A DNA stretch of 23,674 nucleotides from DASTRU01 sp035761045 (GCA_035761045.1 DASTRU010000180.1:1-23674), one strand, 5' to 3'. Shown: positions 8,452 to 17,804, numbered from the stretch's first letter. Translations and numbers: made by a program. The notes: a model not told the origin generated them from the letters alone.

Positions 8452-9063
8452 ATGACCGAATCGTTTGGCTCCAACGACACCGCGGGCGCGAAGGACGAGC
8501 GCCGTGACGGCAATCTAACGATGCTGCGCAAGCTCGCGGTCATGACGCTCGTCATGTTTGGCTTCGGTTACGCGCTGGTGCCGTTTTACGAAAAGCTGTG
8601 CGAAGTCACGGGGATTAATTTTTTAACGAACAAGGATGCCGACGCCGAACGGCTCGCGCGCAACACGCAGGTCGACACGTCACGCCTAGTCACGATCGAA
8701 TTCGATGCGAATAGTCGCGGTCCGTGGAGCTTCAAGCCCGAGAAGAACACGATGCAAGTGCATCCGGGCGAGTTGGTCACGGTGACGTACGACATCACGA
8801 ATAACGAACCGCGCGCGATGGCCGGGCAGGCGATACCGAGTTATGCGCCGCTTCGGTCGGCGCAGTATTTTAAAAAGCTCGAGTGCTTTTGTTTTCAGCA
8901 GCAAGCGTTGCCGTCGCGCGAAACGCGTCGTTTCCCGGTCGTGTTCGTGGTCGACCCGAAATTGCCGCGCGACGTGCACACGATCACGCTGTCGTACACG
9001 TTCTTCGAAATTCCGGGCGCCACCACGGCGAGCACGGCGGCGAAGACGAGTGCGTTGAATTAA
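8452..9063 (+). CDS. ctaG: Cytochrome c oxidase assembly protein CtaG/Cox11 (CuB insertion)
   Basis: The 203-residue product has one N-terminal membrane helix (about 27-46) and a periplasmic immunoglobulin-like beta domain. The copper ligands of the family are visible: C50 just after the helix (EKLCEVTG) and the paired cysteines C145/C147 in ECFCF. The conserved segments NNEPRAMAGQAIPSYAP and FVVDPKLP are also present. In this family the protein delivers copper to the CuB site of subunit I before or during heme insertion. It lies one base after the 49-residue peptide and 16 bases before the DUF2970 gene, in the order usual for Burkholderiales. Confidence in function is high. Confidence 0.96.
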   Translation: MTESFGSNDTAGAKDERRDGNLTMLRKLAVMTLVMFGFGYALVPFYEKLCEVTGINFLTNKDADAERLARNTQVDTSRLVTIEFDANSRGPWSFKPEKNTMQVHPGELVTVTYDITNNEPRAMAGQAIPSYAPLRSAQYFKKLECFCFQQQALPSRETRRFPVVFVVDPKLPRDVHTITLSYTFFEIPGATTASTAAKTSALN

Positions 9064-9079
9064 AACGCGCACGGCCAAC

Positions 9080-9283
9080 ATGACCAGCCCACGTCCTCGC
9101 GCTTCGTTTGGACGCACGCTTCAAGCGGTGCTGTGGTCGTTTTTTGGCGTACGCAAAGGGCGCGACCATGACGCCGACATGCAAAATTTGAATCCCGTGC
9201 ATGTCATCGTGGTGGGAATCGGCGCGGCGGCGGTGTTCGTGTTCGTGCTGATCATGATCGTCCGCTGGGTGGTTAAGGGATAA
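9080..9283 (+). CDS. DUF2970 family small membrane protein
   Basis: The 67-residue product has an amphipathic N-terminal part with the family motif QAVLWSFFGVRKG (about 15-27), and a single membrane helix near the C-terminus, VIVVGIGAAAVFVFVLIMIVRW. DUF2970 proteins are short membrane proteins found between ctaG and coxC in betaproteobacterial oxidase operons. Their function is unknown, and a part in oxidase assembly is inferred from location. It lies 16 bases after ctaG and 16 bases before coxC, so it should be on the same transcript. Confidence 0.85.
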   Translation: MTSPRPRASFGRTLQAVLWSFFGVRKGRDHDADMQNLNPVHVIVVGIGAAAVFVFVLIMIVRWVVKG

Positions 9284-9299
9284 ACGAGGAGAACCTTTC

Positions 9300-10163
9300 A
9301 TGAGCGCAAGCGCACAAAACGCGCCTTATTACTTCATCCCGGCGCCGTCCAAATGGCCGGCCGTTGGTTCGGTCGCGATGCTGTTGTTCATCGCCGGCAT
9401 GTCGATGATCGTCAACAACGTGGCGGGTTCGGCCTATGTGCTGGCCGCGTCGATGGCGATCCTTGTCTACATGTTGTTCGGGTGGTTCGGCGCGGTGGTC
9501 GGCGAGTCCGAGGGTGGGCTGTACAGCCGCCGCGTGGACGTGTCGTTTCGTTGGAGCATGAGCTGGTTCATCTTCAGCGAAGTGATGTTCTTCGCCGCGT
9601 TCTTCGGCGCGCTGTTTTACGCACGTACGTTCGCGATGACCGACTTGGGTGCGCTCGACAGCAAGATGTTCTTGTGGCCCGACTTCATGGCCGTTTGGCC
9701 GAACGTCGGTCCCGCGGGCGTGGTCGAGCCGTTCGTTCGAATGGGCGGCGCCGGCATTCCGACGATCAACACCGCGTTGCTATTGACCTCCGGCGTTACG
9801 CTCACGATCGCTCACCATGCCTTGATCGCGAATCAGCGCGGCAAGACGGTGCTGTTCATGATCCTGACGGTATTGCTAGGCATCGTGTTCTTGGGCTTCC
9901 AAGCGTACGAATACGCGCACGCGTATTCCGAATTGAACTTGAAGTTGAGCTCGGGCATTTATGGCTCGACCTTCTTCATGCTCACCGGCTTCCACGGTTT
10001 TCACGTGACGCTTGGCGCGATCATGTTGATCGTGATCACCGCGCGCTTGATTCGCGGCCACTTCCGGCCCGACCAGCATTTCGGCTTCGAGGCGGTGGCA
10101 TGGTACTGGCACTTCGTCGACGTCGTATGGCTTGGCCTGTACGTGGTGGTGTACTGGCTATAA
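9300..10163 (+). CDS. coxC: Cytochrome c oxidase subunit III
   Basis: The 287-residue product has seven predicted membrane helices. Typical subunit III motifs are present: FRWSMSWFIFSEVMFFAAFFGALFY with the conserved membrane glutamate, FYGSTFF-like YGSTFFMLTGFHGFHVTLGAIML, and the C-terminal HFGFEAVAWYWHFVDVVWLGLYVVVYWL. Subunit III stabilises the oxidase core and supports proton uptake by subunit I. The start has the best Shine-Dalgarno sequence of the operon, GAGGAG at 9286-9291, eight bases before the ATG, consistent with independent strong translation. It is the last gene of the structural operon; a strong hairpin follows 20 bases after the stop. Confidence 0.97.
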   Translation: MSASAQNAPYYFIPAPSKWPAVGSVAMLLFIAGMSMIVNNVAGSAYVLAASMAILVYMLFGWFGAVVGESEGGLYSRRVDVSFRWSMSWFIFSEVMFFAAFFGALFYARTFAMTDLGALDSKMFLWPDFMAVWPNVGPAGVVEPFVRMGGAGIPTINTALLLTSGVTLTIAHHALIANQRGKTVLFMILTVLLGIVFLGFQAYEYAHAYSELNLKLSSGIYGSTFFMLTGFHGFHVTLGAIMLIVITARLIRGHFRPDQHFGFEAVAWYWHFVDVVWLGLYVVVYWL

Positions 10164-10183
10164 CGCCGTCCGTTTTGCTGGCG

Positions 10184-10216
10184 AGAGCCGCGCGTTCGCG
10201 CGGCTCTTTGCATTTC
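10184..10216. terminator. Strong hairpin terminator after coxC, between convergent genes
   Basis: AGAGCCGCGC (10184-10193), loop GTTC, GCGCGGCTCT (10198-10207) give a perfect 10-bp GC-rich stem with a four-base loop, followed by TTGCATTT. It lies between coxC and the convergent DUF2909 gene and should end the cox transcript. It may also work on the other strand, where A/T-rich bases after the stem are fewer. Confidence 0.8.
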
Positions 10217-10233
10217 GGCGCGAGGTGCGTTGT

Positions 10234-10437
10234 TTAAGGCGCGAAACCGGTGGTTTGAATCCACCCGAAGTGATGCGCGATCAGCAAGCTCACGAACAGC
10301 AGCACCGAAAGACTAATGCGCACGGTCAACGCGCGCGCCATGCGGCGACGATCGTTTTGACCGCGCATCATGTGCACGAGCGCGGAAAACAAGCTGGCGA
10401 AAATCAGCAGGAATGCGAGCAGGATGAGCAGTTTCAT
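10234..10437 (-). CDS. DUF2909 family twin-transmembrane protein
   Basis: The 67-residue product starts at the ATG at 10435-10437. Two membrane helices, LLILLAFLLIFASLFSALVHM and LSVLLFVSLLIAHHFGW, are joined by a short basic loop RGQNDRRRMARA. This matches the DUF2909 small membrane protein family, regularly found on the opposite strand between coxC and SURF1 in Burkholderiales. Function is unknown. The frame is open upstream to 10635, but those codons would overlap the SURF1 gene and look unlike protein, so the internal ATG is preferred. It is divergent from SURF1 with a 38-base gap and converges on coxC across the hairpin terminator. Confidence 0.85.
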   Translation of the reverse strand: MKLLILLAFLLIFASLFSALVHMMRGQNDRRRMARALTVRISLSVLLFVSLLIAHHFGWIQTTGFAP

Positions 10438-10475
10438 GGCGGACTCAAGCGTTAAGCAAGCATTGTAGGCGGGCG

Positions 10476-11228
10476 ATGATGCAAGCAAGCATGTCGTGGT
10501 CTCGGCGATTTCGTCCGGGAATAGCGCCGACGCTGATGGTGATCGCGGTGATCGCGACGACGGTGTCGCTCGGTCGTTGGCAAGCAGGCCGCGCGATCGA
10601 GAAAGAAACCGCGGCCGCCACGGTCGCGAAAGCACAAGCCGCCGCGCCGATTCACGTCCGCGATCGATCGCTGACCTTGAGTGAAGTCGAACATCGGCGC
10701 GTTGTCGCGCGCGGGGAATTCATTGCCGATTCGACGATCTATCTCAGCAACCGCACCCGGCGCGGCGTGAGCGGATTCGAAGTGCTGACCGCATTGCGTA
10801 CCGATGGCGGTATCAAGGTAGTGGTTGATCGAGGATGGACCGCGGCCGATCCGGCGCATATCAACAATGCTCCGCGCGTTATGACGCCGGTGGGCGTGGT
10901 CACGGTCGAGGGCATGGCGGTCGCTGATCCTGGCCGGTTCGCACCGATGCTTGGGGCCGCGGCGAATATGGATTTGCCGGCTGGCGCGATCTGGCCGAAT
11001 TTCGCGTTCGACGCTTACCTTCGCGCGACGCGGCTTGCGGTGCAGCCGTTCGTCGTGTTGCAAACATCGGCGCTTGACGACGGCTTGTTGCGCGAATGGA
11101 CGCCGCCGGGAACGGGAGCGCAAAAGCATTGGAGTTACGCGGTGCAATGGTGGGCAATGGCCGCCGCGGCGGCGATCTGGTGGGTTTGGTTCGGCATCAC
11201 GCGTGCCCGGGCCGCAACGAAAGGGTGA
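10476..11228 (+). CDS. SURF1 family cytochrome oxidase assembly protein
   Basis: The 250-residue product has an N-terminal membrane helix (about 18-37) running into the signature LGRWQAGRAIEKE. A periplasmic domain follows with GEFIADSTIYLSNRTRRGVSGFEVL and VVDRGW, then a second helix near the C-terminus (about 222-243) ending at basic residues. SURF1 proteins help insert heme A into subunit I and stabilise early oxidase assembly intermediates, and heme binding has been reported for bacterial members. The gene starts 38 bases from divergent DUF2909. Its stop overlaps the next start (TGATG), so it begins the assembly operon. Confidence 0.93.
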   Translation: MMQASMSWSRRFRPGIAPTLMVIAVIATTVSLGRWQAGRAIEKETAAATVAKAQAAAPIHVRDRSLTLSEVEHRRVVARGEFIADSTIYLSNRTRRGVSGFEVLTALRTDGGIKVVVDRGWTAADPAHINNAPRVMTPVGVVTVEGMAVADPGRFAPMLGAAANMDLPAGAIWPNFAFDAYLRATRLAVQPFVVLQTSALDDGLLREWTPPGTGAQKHWSYAVQWWAMAAAAAIWWVWFGITRARAATKG

Positions 11229-11857
11229 TGAATATGTCGCTGTCGCATGCCGATGCTGGAACCGCCGCCGCGGCGAGTCGGCCGCGCAAGCCGCGCCGCG
11301 TTTGGACGTTATGGGTGTTATTGGCGATTTGCCTGGCGCCCGTTGTCGCGTCGTATCTCGCTTATTACGTTTTCAATATCGAGGCGCGCAACAACTACGG
11401 CGACTTGATCGAGCCGCAGCGCGATTTCCCGTCGTGGCCCGCGACCACGCTCGACGGGCAACCGTTCGATCTCGCATCGTTGCGCGGCCGCTGGATCATG
11501 CTGAGCGTGGACTCGGGCGCGTGCGACGAAGCGTGCGCCAAGCGCCTGTACGTCATGCGGCAAGTACGCGCGACGACCGGTAAGGAACGCAACCGCATCG
11601 AACGCGTTTGGATCGCGACCGATCAAGCGAATCCGATTCCCGCGCTGGTTGCGGCGCATGAAGGCTTGCACATGCTGCGCGTCGACCCCGCGCCCATTCG
11701 CGCCTTTCTTCCGACGGCGGACGGCACGCGCATGGAAGACCATATTTATTTGATCGATCCCTTGGGCCATTTGATGATGCGCTGGCCGAAGGACGTTGAT
11801 CCCAATCGCATGAAAAAAGACGTCAGCAAGTTATTGCGCGCTTCGCGCATTGGCTAA
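11228..11857 (+). CDS. Membrane-anchored Sco/thioredoxin-like protein
   Basis: The 209-residue product starts at the ATG overlapping the SURF1 stop. A cytoplasmic basic N-terminus leads to one membrane helix (about 26-48). The rest is a periplasmic thioredoxin-like domain, including FPSWPATTLDGQPFDLASLRGRWIMLSVDSG. It keeps a CxxxC pair (C99 and C103 in GACDEACAK) and a histidine (H172 in MEDHIYLIDPLG) at the place of the third Sco copper ligand. The family usually sits between SURF1 and ctaA in Burkholderiales and is often annotated only as a hypothetical or transmembrane protein. A copper-chaperone or thiol-reductase role toward CuA is inferred. A longer reading frame begins inside SURF1 but is not preferred. 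Confidence 0.8.
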   Translation: MNMSLSHADAGTAAAASRPRKPRRVWTLWVLLAICLAPVVASYLAYYVFNIEARNNYGDLIEPQRDFPSWPATTLDGQPFDLASLRGRWIMLSVDSGACDEACAKRLYVMRQVRATTGKERNRIERVWIATDQANPIPALVAAHEGLHMLRVDPAPIRAFLPTADGTRMEDHIYLIDPLGHLMMRWPKDVDPNRMKKDVSKLLRASRIG

Positions 11858-11887
11858 CGCGCCGTCAACATCATTAGGGGACCGCAT

Positions 11888-13003
11888 ATGAATCTTCCGC
11901 ATCTCGCGCTCGTCGTCGGCATCGGCACGACGGTGATCGCCGCCACGACGTTGTGGATTGGCAAAAGCGCCGCGCGGTTTCGCGCGATCGCGCGCATCGC
12001 CACCGGGCTGGCCTTCATCGTCGTGGTGGTCGGCGCATTCGTGCGATTGACCGATGCCGGCTTGGGATGTCCCGATTGGCCCGGTTGTTACGGCGATTTG
12101 ACGCCCGCCACCGCCAAGCCGGAAATCGTCGCGCAAGAACAAGCCAATCCCTTCGGCCCGGTGACGATGGCCAAGGCGTGGAAGGAAATGGCGCATCGCT
12201 ACATCGCCACCTTGCTCGGTACCTTGATCGTCGCCTTGGCGATCGCGGCGGCGAGAACGCGCGCCGCCGCGTCCGACCGCGCCAAACTCGCCGTCGCGCT
12301 CGTCGCGGTCGTCATGCTGCAAGGCGCGTTCGGCGCGTGGACGGTGACCTTGTTGCTCAAACCCGCGATCGTCACCGGTCATTTGATCGGCGGCATGCTG
12401 ACGTTGTCATTGCTCTTATTGCTGAGCCTTTCGGCGTCGCCCGCGCCGCGCTTGTACACCGCGAGAATCGCGAGCTTGCAACCAATGGCCTTGAGCGCGT
12501 TGGCCGTGGTGGCGTGCCAGATCGTGCTCGGCGGCTGGGTAAGCACGAATTACGCGGCGCTGGCCTGCACCGACTTTCCGCTGTGCCACGGCCAAGTCGT
12601 GCCCGCGATGAATTTCGCCGATGCGTTTCATGTCTTGCGTCCGCTCGGGATGAACGCGCAAGGCGAGCCGTTGCCGTTCGAGGCCCTGACCGCCGTGCAT
12701 TGGACGCATCGCGTATTTGCCTTGCTGGTGATCGCGGTCGTCGGCGCGTTTGCTTGGCGCTTGCGGATCGAGCCGGAAACGCGGCGCTTGAGCCTTGGCT
12801 TATTCGTCGCCTTGGGCGTGCAAGTGCTACTGGGCATCAGCAACGTGCTGTATAGCCTGCCGTTGCCCATCGCGGTCGCGCATAACGCGGGCGCGGCGGC
12901 ATTGTTGCTGTTGCTCGTGACGGTCAATTACCGCGTGTACGCCTGCGCGTCCGCGCCAATGCCGCAAGCCGAAGTCGCGACGCCGCGCGCGGTGCGCGCT
13001 TAA
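11888..13003 (+). CDS. ctaA: Heme A synthase (CtaA/COX15)
   Basis: The 371-residue protein has eight predicted membrane helices in two related halves. Heme-ligand histidines are visible in EMAHRY (H103), TGHLIGG (H165), VHWTHR (H271/H274) and VAHNAG (H332). Cysteine pairs occur in the periplasmic loops of both halves: GLGCPDWPGCYG (C61/C67) and LACTDFPLCHG (C227/C233). The enzyme oxidises the C8 methyl of heme O to a formyl group, giving heme A for subunit I. A good AGGGGA site precedes the ATG by about eight bases. It is followed by ctaB, whose product supplies its substrate heme O. Confidence 0.96.
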   Translation: MNLPHLALVVGIGTTVIAATTLWIGKSAARFRAIARIATGLAFIVVVVGAFVRLTDAGLGCPDWPGCYGDLTPATAKPEIVAQEQANPFGPVTMAKAWKEMAHRYIATLLGTLIVALAIAAARTRAAASDRAKLAVALVAVVMLQGAFGAWTVTLLLKPAIVTGHLIGGMLTLSLLLLLSLSASPAPRLYTARIASLQPMALSALAVVACQIVLGGWVSTNYAALACTDFPLCHGQVVPAMNFADAFHVLRPLGMNAQGEPLPFEALTAVHWTHRVFALLVIAVVGAFAWRLRIEPETRRLSLGLFVALGVQVLLGISNVLYSLPLPIAVAHNAGAAALLLLLVTVNYRVYACASAPMPQAEVATPRAVRA

Positions 13004-13041
13004 TTTCATCGAGCTGATTTTCGAGCGCCCCGCGTGACATC

Positions 13042-13965
13042 ATGCCCACCGTGACCAATCCATCTTCCAACGCGGCGAGTCTTGGCCGCGCTCGCCAATA
13101 CTGGGTGTTGACCAAGCCGCGCGTGACGCAGCTCGCGGTGTTTTGCGCGGTGATCGGCATGTTCCTCGCCACGCCCGATTTGCCGCCGTGGCAAACAGTG
13201 GTGTCGGCCACGATCGGCATTTGGCTGCTCGCGGGCGCGGCGTTCGCCGTCAATTGCTTGATTGAACGCGAGGTCGATGCGCGCATGCAACGCACGCGCC
13301 GGCGCGCGACCGCGCGCGGCGAATTGTCGGCGCCGCAAGTGCTGGCCTTCTCGGGAGTGATTGGTGGCGCGGGCATGTTCGTGCTGCATGCCTTCGTCAA
13401 CCCGCTCACCATGTGGCTGACCTTCGCCACCTTCGTTGGTTACGCGGTGATCTACACCGTGCTGCTCAAACCCAATACGCCGCAAAACATCGTGATCGGT
13501 GGATTGTCGGGCGCGATGCCGCCCGCGCTTGGCTGGGCCGCGGTCGCGGGCGACGTGACCGCGCAAGCCTGGGTGCTCGTGCTCATCATCTTCTTGTGGA
13601 CGCCGCCGCATTTTTGGGCGCTGGCCTTGTATCGCGAGGAAGACTTCAAGCAATCGGGCTTGCCGATGCTGCCCGTCACGCACGGCGCGCAATTCACGCG
13701 CTTGCAGGTATTTCTCTACACACTAGCCTTGGTCGCCGCGACCTTGATGCCGTTCGCGCTCAACATGAGTCACCTGATTTATCTCGGCGCTGCCTTGTTG
13801 TTGGGCGCGGAGTTTTTGCGTCATGCGTGGCTGGTATGGCGTCGGTATAGCGACGAGCGCGCGCGCCGCATGTTTCGGTTTTCGATCGTGTATCTCGCGT
13901 TGTTGTTCGCGGCCTTGCTGGTCGATCATTACGTTCCCATCAGCGCCACGACGGTGAACTTATGA
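13042..13965 (+). CDS. ctaB: Heme O synthase / protoheme IX farnesyltransferase (UbiA superfamily)
   Basis: The 307-residue product has about nine membrane helices. The prenyl-diphosphate binding motif NCLIEREVDARMQRTRRR (N71, D79) and the second motif YREEDFKQSGLPMLPV match the CtaB/COX10 group. The N-terminal LTKPRVTQL is also typical. The enzyme transfers a farnesyl group to the C2 vinyl of heme B to make heme O in the inner membrane. It starts 38 bases after ctaA, and its last codon overlaps the sco start (ATGA), indicating coupled translation. The Shine-Dalgarno site is weak. Confidence 0.97.
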   Translation: MPTVTNPSSNAASLGRARQYWVLTKPRVTQLAVFCAVIGMFLATPDLPPWQTVVSATIGIWLLAGAAFAVNCLIEREVDARMQRTRRRATARGELSAPQVLAFSGVIGGAGMFVLHAFVNPLTMWLTFATFVGYAVIYTVLLKPNTPQNIVIGGLSGAMPPALGWAAVAGDVTAQAWVLVLIIFLWTPPHFWALALYREEDFKQSGLPMLPVTHGAQFTRLQVFLYTLALVAATLMPFALNMSHLIYLGAALLLGAEFLRHAWLVWRRYSDERARRMFRFSIVYLALLFAALLVDHYVPISATTVNL

Positions 13966-14549
13966 GACGCCGCGCCGTACTCGTGTTCGCCGCCGCGCTC
14001 GCCATGCTAGGCGGTTGCGAACGACGCGACGCGGTCACGTTCAACAACACCGACATCACCGGCGCGGAATTTGGCAAGGCCCTCGCGCTGACCGATCACA
14101 CCGGCGCCAAGCGCACGTTGGCCGACTACCGTGGCAAGGTCGTGGTGGTGTTCTTCGGCTTCACGCAATGCCCGGACGTTTGCCCGACGACGATGACCGC
14201 GATGACGCAAGTCATGAAGCTGCTCGGCGACGACGCCAAACGCGTGCAAGTATTGTTCGTGACGCTCGACCCCAAGCGCGATACGCCGCAAGTACTCTCG
14301 GCCTACGTACCCGCGTTTGACGCGCGATTCGTCGGCCTAACGGGCAGCGAGGAAGACATCGCGCGGGTCGCGAAAGACTTCAAGGTGTTCTATCAAAAAT
14401 CGCCGGGCACCACGCCCGAGACGTACTCGATCGATCATTCCTCGGCGATGTACATCTTCGATCCCAAGGGCCAAGTGCGCTTGTACGCGCGCCACGGGCA
14501 AACGCCAGAGCTGCTCGCGGCCGATATCGCGAAGTTGTTGAAGTCCTAA
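13962..14549 (+). CDS. sco: SCO1/SenC family copper chaperone lipoprotein
   Basis: The 195-residue product has a lipoprotein signal with lipobox LGGC, C19 being the lipidated residue. The thioredoxin-fold domain carries the Sco copper site: C70 and C74 in FTQCPDVCPTT and H159 in YSIDHSSAMYIFDP, plus the family motif VTLDPKRDTPQVL. Sco proteins deliver copper to, or reduce, the CuA site of CoxB in the periplasm. The gene overlaps ctaB by four bases and ends the assembly operon, 14 bases from the convergent acyltransferase gene. No clear terminator is seen in that short gap. Confidence 0.95.
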   Translation: MRRRAVLVFAAALAMLGGCERRDAVTFNNTDITGAEFGKALALTDHTGAKRTLADYRGKVVVVFFGFTQCPDVCPTTMTAMTQVMKLLGDDAKRVQVLFVTLDPKRDTPQVLSAYVPAFDARFVGLTGSEEDIARVAKDFKVFYQKSPGTTPETYSIDHSSAMYIFDPKGQVRLYARHGQTPELLAADIAKLLKS

Positions 14550-14563
14550 GTCGCGACGAGCGT

Positions 14564-15448
14564 TTAGTACAACGATGCTTCCCCCGGCGGCCTCGTCTTA
14601 AACCGCTTATGCACCCAGTAGTACTGCGCCGGATGTTCGCGCACGCGGTCTTCGATAAACGCATTCATGAATCGCGTGCCCGCTTCATCGTCGCGGTCGC
14701 CCGGATAGTCTGCCCACATCGGGTAATAACGCGCGACGTAGCCTGACCCGTCCTCGGCGAGCGTGCCAATGAGCGCGACAACGTTTGCATCCGTGGATCG
14801 CGCGAGCTTAGGCACGACGGTGATGGTGGCCGTCTTCACGCCGAAGAAATCGACGAACACCGCGTCGCCCGCGCCAAAATCCATATCGGGCAAGACGTAA
14901 TACGGCAAGCCGCGACGCATCGCGCGGATGATCGGCCGAATGCCTTCTTGGCGCGAATACAGTTCCGATCGATTGAAGCGTTCGCGGCCGCGTCGAAGTT
15001 GCGCGTCGATCACCTTGTTTTTTTGCGCGGTGTACATCGTCACGCCACGATGACGAAAGGTGTAGGCCACGCCCGCCGCGTCGAGTCCTAGGAAATGCGG
15101 CACGAGCAGGATCAAGGGTTTGCCCGTGCGCTCAGGCCACGCGGCATCCAAATGCTCTTCGCCTTCGATGCGAATAAGTCGTTCCAATCGCGCGCGCGGC
15201 GCGAACCAAAAAATCGCGCGATCAAAAAACGCGCGCGCGAAATAACGGCAATGCGCCTTCGCGGTTCGCACGCGTTCAGCCTCGCTCCAATGCGGAAAAC
15301 ACAGCGCGAGATTGCGTAATGCAATGCGCCGGCGCGAGCCAACCACCGCATACAACAACAAGCCGATCGCGTCGCCCATGCGTCGTTGCACCGGGTAAGG
15401 CAGCCAATGCAACACCCACATGCAGGCGATGAATAAACGAGTCAGCAT
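14564..15448 (-). CDS. Lipid A biosynthesis lauroyl/myristoyl acyltransferase (LpxL/HtrB family), second of tandem pair
   Basis: The 294-residue product has a hydrophobic N-terminal anchor (LFIACMWVLHWLPYPVQRRMG). The catalytic HX4D motif is H118-FLGL-D123 in LLVPHFLGLDAAG. Conserved segments around YVLPDMDFGAGDAVFVDFFG, and the C-terminal EHPAQYYWVHKRFKTRP, fit the LpxL family. These inner-membrane enzymes transfer a secondary acyl chain from acyl-ACP to a lipid A precursor. The start at 15448 is two bases after the stop of the upstream paralogue (15450), so both are one operon. The frame is open upstream to 15655, but that part only mirrors the other gene. Chain specificity cannot be read from sequence. 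Confidence 0.93.
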   Translation of the reverse strand: MLTRLFIACMWVLHWLPYPVQRRMGDAIGLLLYAVVGSRRRIALRNLALCFPHWSEAERVRTAKAHCRYFARAFFDRAIFWFAPRARLERLIRIEGEEHLDAAWPERTGKPLILLVPHFLGLDAAGVAYTFRHRGVTMYTAQKNKVIDAQLRRGRERFNRSELYSRQEGIRPIIRAMRRGLPYYVLPDMDFGAGDAVFVDFFGVKTATITVVPKLARSTDANVVALIGTLAEDGSGYVARYYPMWADYPGDRDDEAGTRFMNAFIEDRVREHPAQYYWVHKRFKTRPPGEASLY

Positions 15449-15449
15449 C

Positions 15450-16307
15450 TCAAACGCTCGTACTGGAAGGAGGCGGCACGCCCGCCGGACGCTTGTACCG
15501 GTTGTAGGCCCACAAGTACTGCTCGGGAAAACGTTGCACGAGATTCTCGACCGCCGCGTTGATTTGCCGTGCTTGCGCCTCGGGCGTCGCGGCCCATGGT
15601 TCGTTCCATTCGAAGAAGTGCACGACATAGCCCGCCGAGCGCGGTAGCCGTTCACCCACGGCCAGCACCATGACCGCGTTGCTCAGCTGCTGCAATTTCA
15701 CGGGCAGCGTCATCGTGTAGGCGGGGCGATGAAAGAAGTCGGCCCATGCGCCTTCGTTGGGCCCGGGCACTTGGTCGGGCAAGATGCCCACGGCCTCGCC
15801 GCGCTTGAGCGCGCGCACGAGTTGGCGTACGCCGGAAAGCGTGGCCGGCGCGGCTTGAAGATTAGGACGCGCGCGCGCGACATCGAGCAAGTCACGCGCG
15901 GCGGCGCGCTTGGGCGGACTAAACAGCACGGTGAGCGGCCCGCCGCGATACGCATACGTTTGCGCGGTGATTTCAAAACAACCTTGATGCGGCGTGAGGA
16001 ACACGATGCCGCGTTGTTGCGCGCGCGCGCGCTCGACCACGTCCCAGCCAGTGACGCGCACCTTGGCTTGCGTGGTCGCGGGTGGGCGCATCCATATCCA
16101 CGGTAGCTCGAAGATCGTTTTGCCGGCTTCGCGCAACGCCGCGCGCCGACGCGCGGGATCGGCCAATCCGCTATGCGCAAAGCCGTCGTCGAAACGCTGG
16201 CGGTATCCCGCCGATAGATGTGGCGCGAGCAGGCCAAGCAACGCGCCAGCGGCATGCAGCCAAGACAAGGGCAGCGCGCTCAACGCGCGAAAAACAGCAA
16301 TCAGCAT
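15450..16307 (-). CDS. Lipid A biosynthesis acyltransferase (LpxL/HtrB family), first of tandem pair
   Basis: The 285-residue product starts at 16307. It has an N-terminal hydrophobic segment, the HX4E variant of the catalytic motif (H107-QGCF-E112 in TPHQGCFEITA), and the conserved VGILPDQVPGPNEGAWADFF. It ends EQYLWAYNRYKRP. Its sequence is clearly different from the tandem neighbour, so this is an old duplication; the two may add different secondary acyl chains to lipid A. No Shine-Dalgarno sequence is obvious before the ATG. It is divergent from metK across a 274-base gap. Confidence 0.92.
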   Translation of the reverse strand: MLIAVFRALSALPLSWLHAAGALLGLLAPHLSAGYRQRFDDGFAHSGLADPARRRAALREAGKTIFELPWIWMRPPATTQAKVRVTGWDVVERARAQQRGIVFLTPHQGCFEITAQTYAYRGGPLTVLFSPPKRAAARDLLDVARARPNLQAAPATLSGVRQLVRALKRGEAVGILPDQVPGPNEGAWADFFHRPAYTMTLPVKLQQLSNAVMVLAVGERLPRSAGYVVHFFEWNEPWAATPEAQARQINAAVENLVQRFPEQYLWAYNRYKRPAGVPPPSSTSV

Positions 16308-16398
16308 GAAGCGAAGGATGGGTTAAGTGAAACCGAGCCGAGCAGCCGGGCAAGGCTTAAGTGTGACTAAGGTTGGCGGTGGAAGAAATTTGCGCGGG

Positions 16399-16404
16399 TA
16401 CAAT
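16399..16404 (+). promoter_or_regulatory. Candidate -10 box for metK
   Basis: TACAAT lies in the AT-richer part of the gap before metK. The nearest -35-like sequence, TTGGCG at 16373-16378, is 20 bases away, longer than the ideal 17. If real, the metK transcript has a leader of roughly 170 bases. Confidence 0.4.
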
Positions 16405-16581
16405 TATCGCGCCGAGTTAATAGACAACTTGCGAGGCGTTGCGGTCCTTGGGGCCGCTCCCGCGCGGCGCTCGATTCGAGTCGCCGCCGAAATATCGCTA
16501 AAGCGTCGCCGCTCGGTTCGAAAAGGTCAGCGGCCACGCGTAATCCCTGGCCACTCATCATTAAAAGTTAAGGAACGAGCG
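16405..16581 (+). other. GC-rich leader region of metK with potential hairpins
   Basis: This stretch between the candidate promoter and the metK ATG has no convincing small gene. It contains a hairpin at 16466-16485 (GGCG-CTCG, loop ATT, CGAG, bulged T, CGCC). A GGCCA/TGGCC inverted repeat at 16532-16552 has an 11-base loop. An AAGGA ribosome binding site lies about seven bases before the start. I cannot match it to a known SAM or SAH riboswitch consensus by eye. Confidence 0.35.
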
Positions 16582-17775
<1,194 letters not shown>

Positions 17776-17804
17776 AGCATGGGCGCGACGATGTTGCATC
17801 ACTC

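Noticed and set aside
10438..10635. Longer start for the DUF2909 protein
   Set aside because: It runs into the SURF1 coding region; the internal ATG gives the standard 67-residue twin-helix protein.
16373..16393. Sigma-54 promoter (TGG ... TTGC) before metK
   Set aside because: The GG and GC elements are too far apart for the fixed -24/-12 spacing.
16327..16581. N-terminal extension of MetK by 85 codons
   Set aside because: The standard MetK N-terminus begins at 16582 with a proper ribosome binding site; the extension is Arg/Ala-rich and covers the likely promoter.
16405..16581. SAM-II or SAH riboswitch before metK
   Set aside because: Neither consensus could be matched by eye; only unspecific hairpins are seen, so no named riboswitch is claimed.
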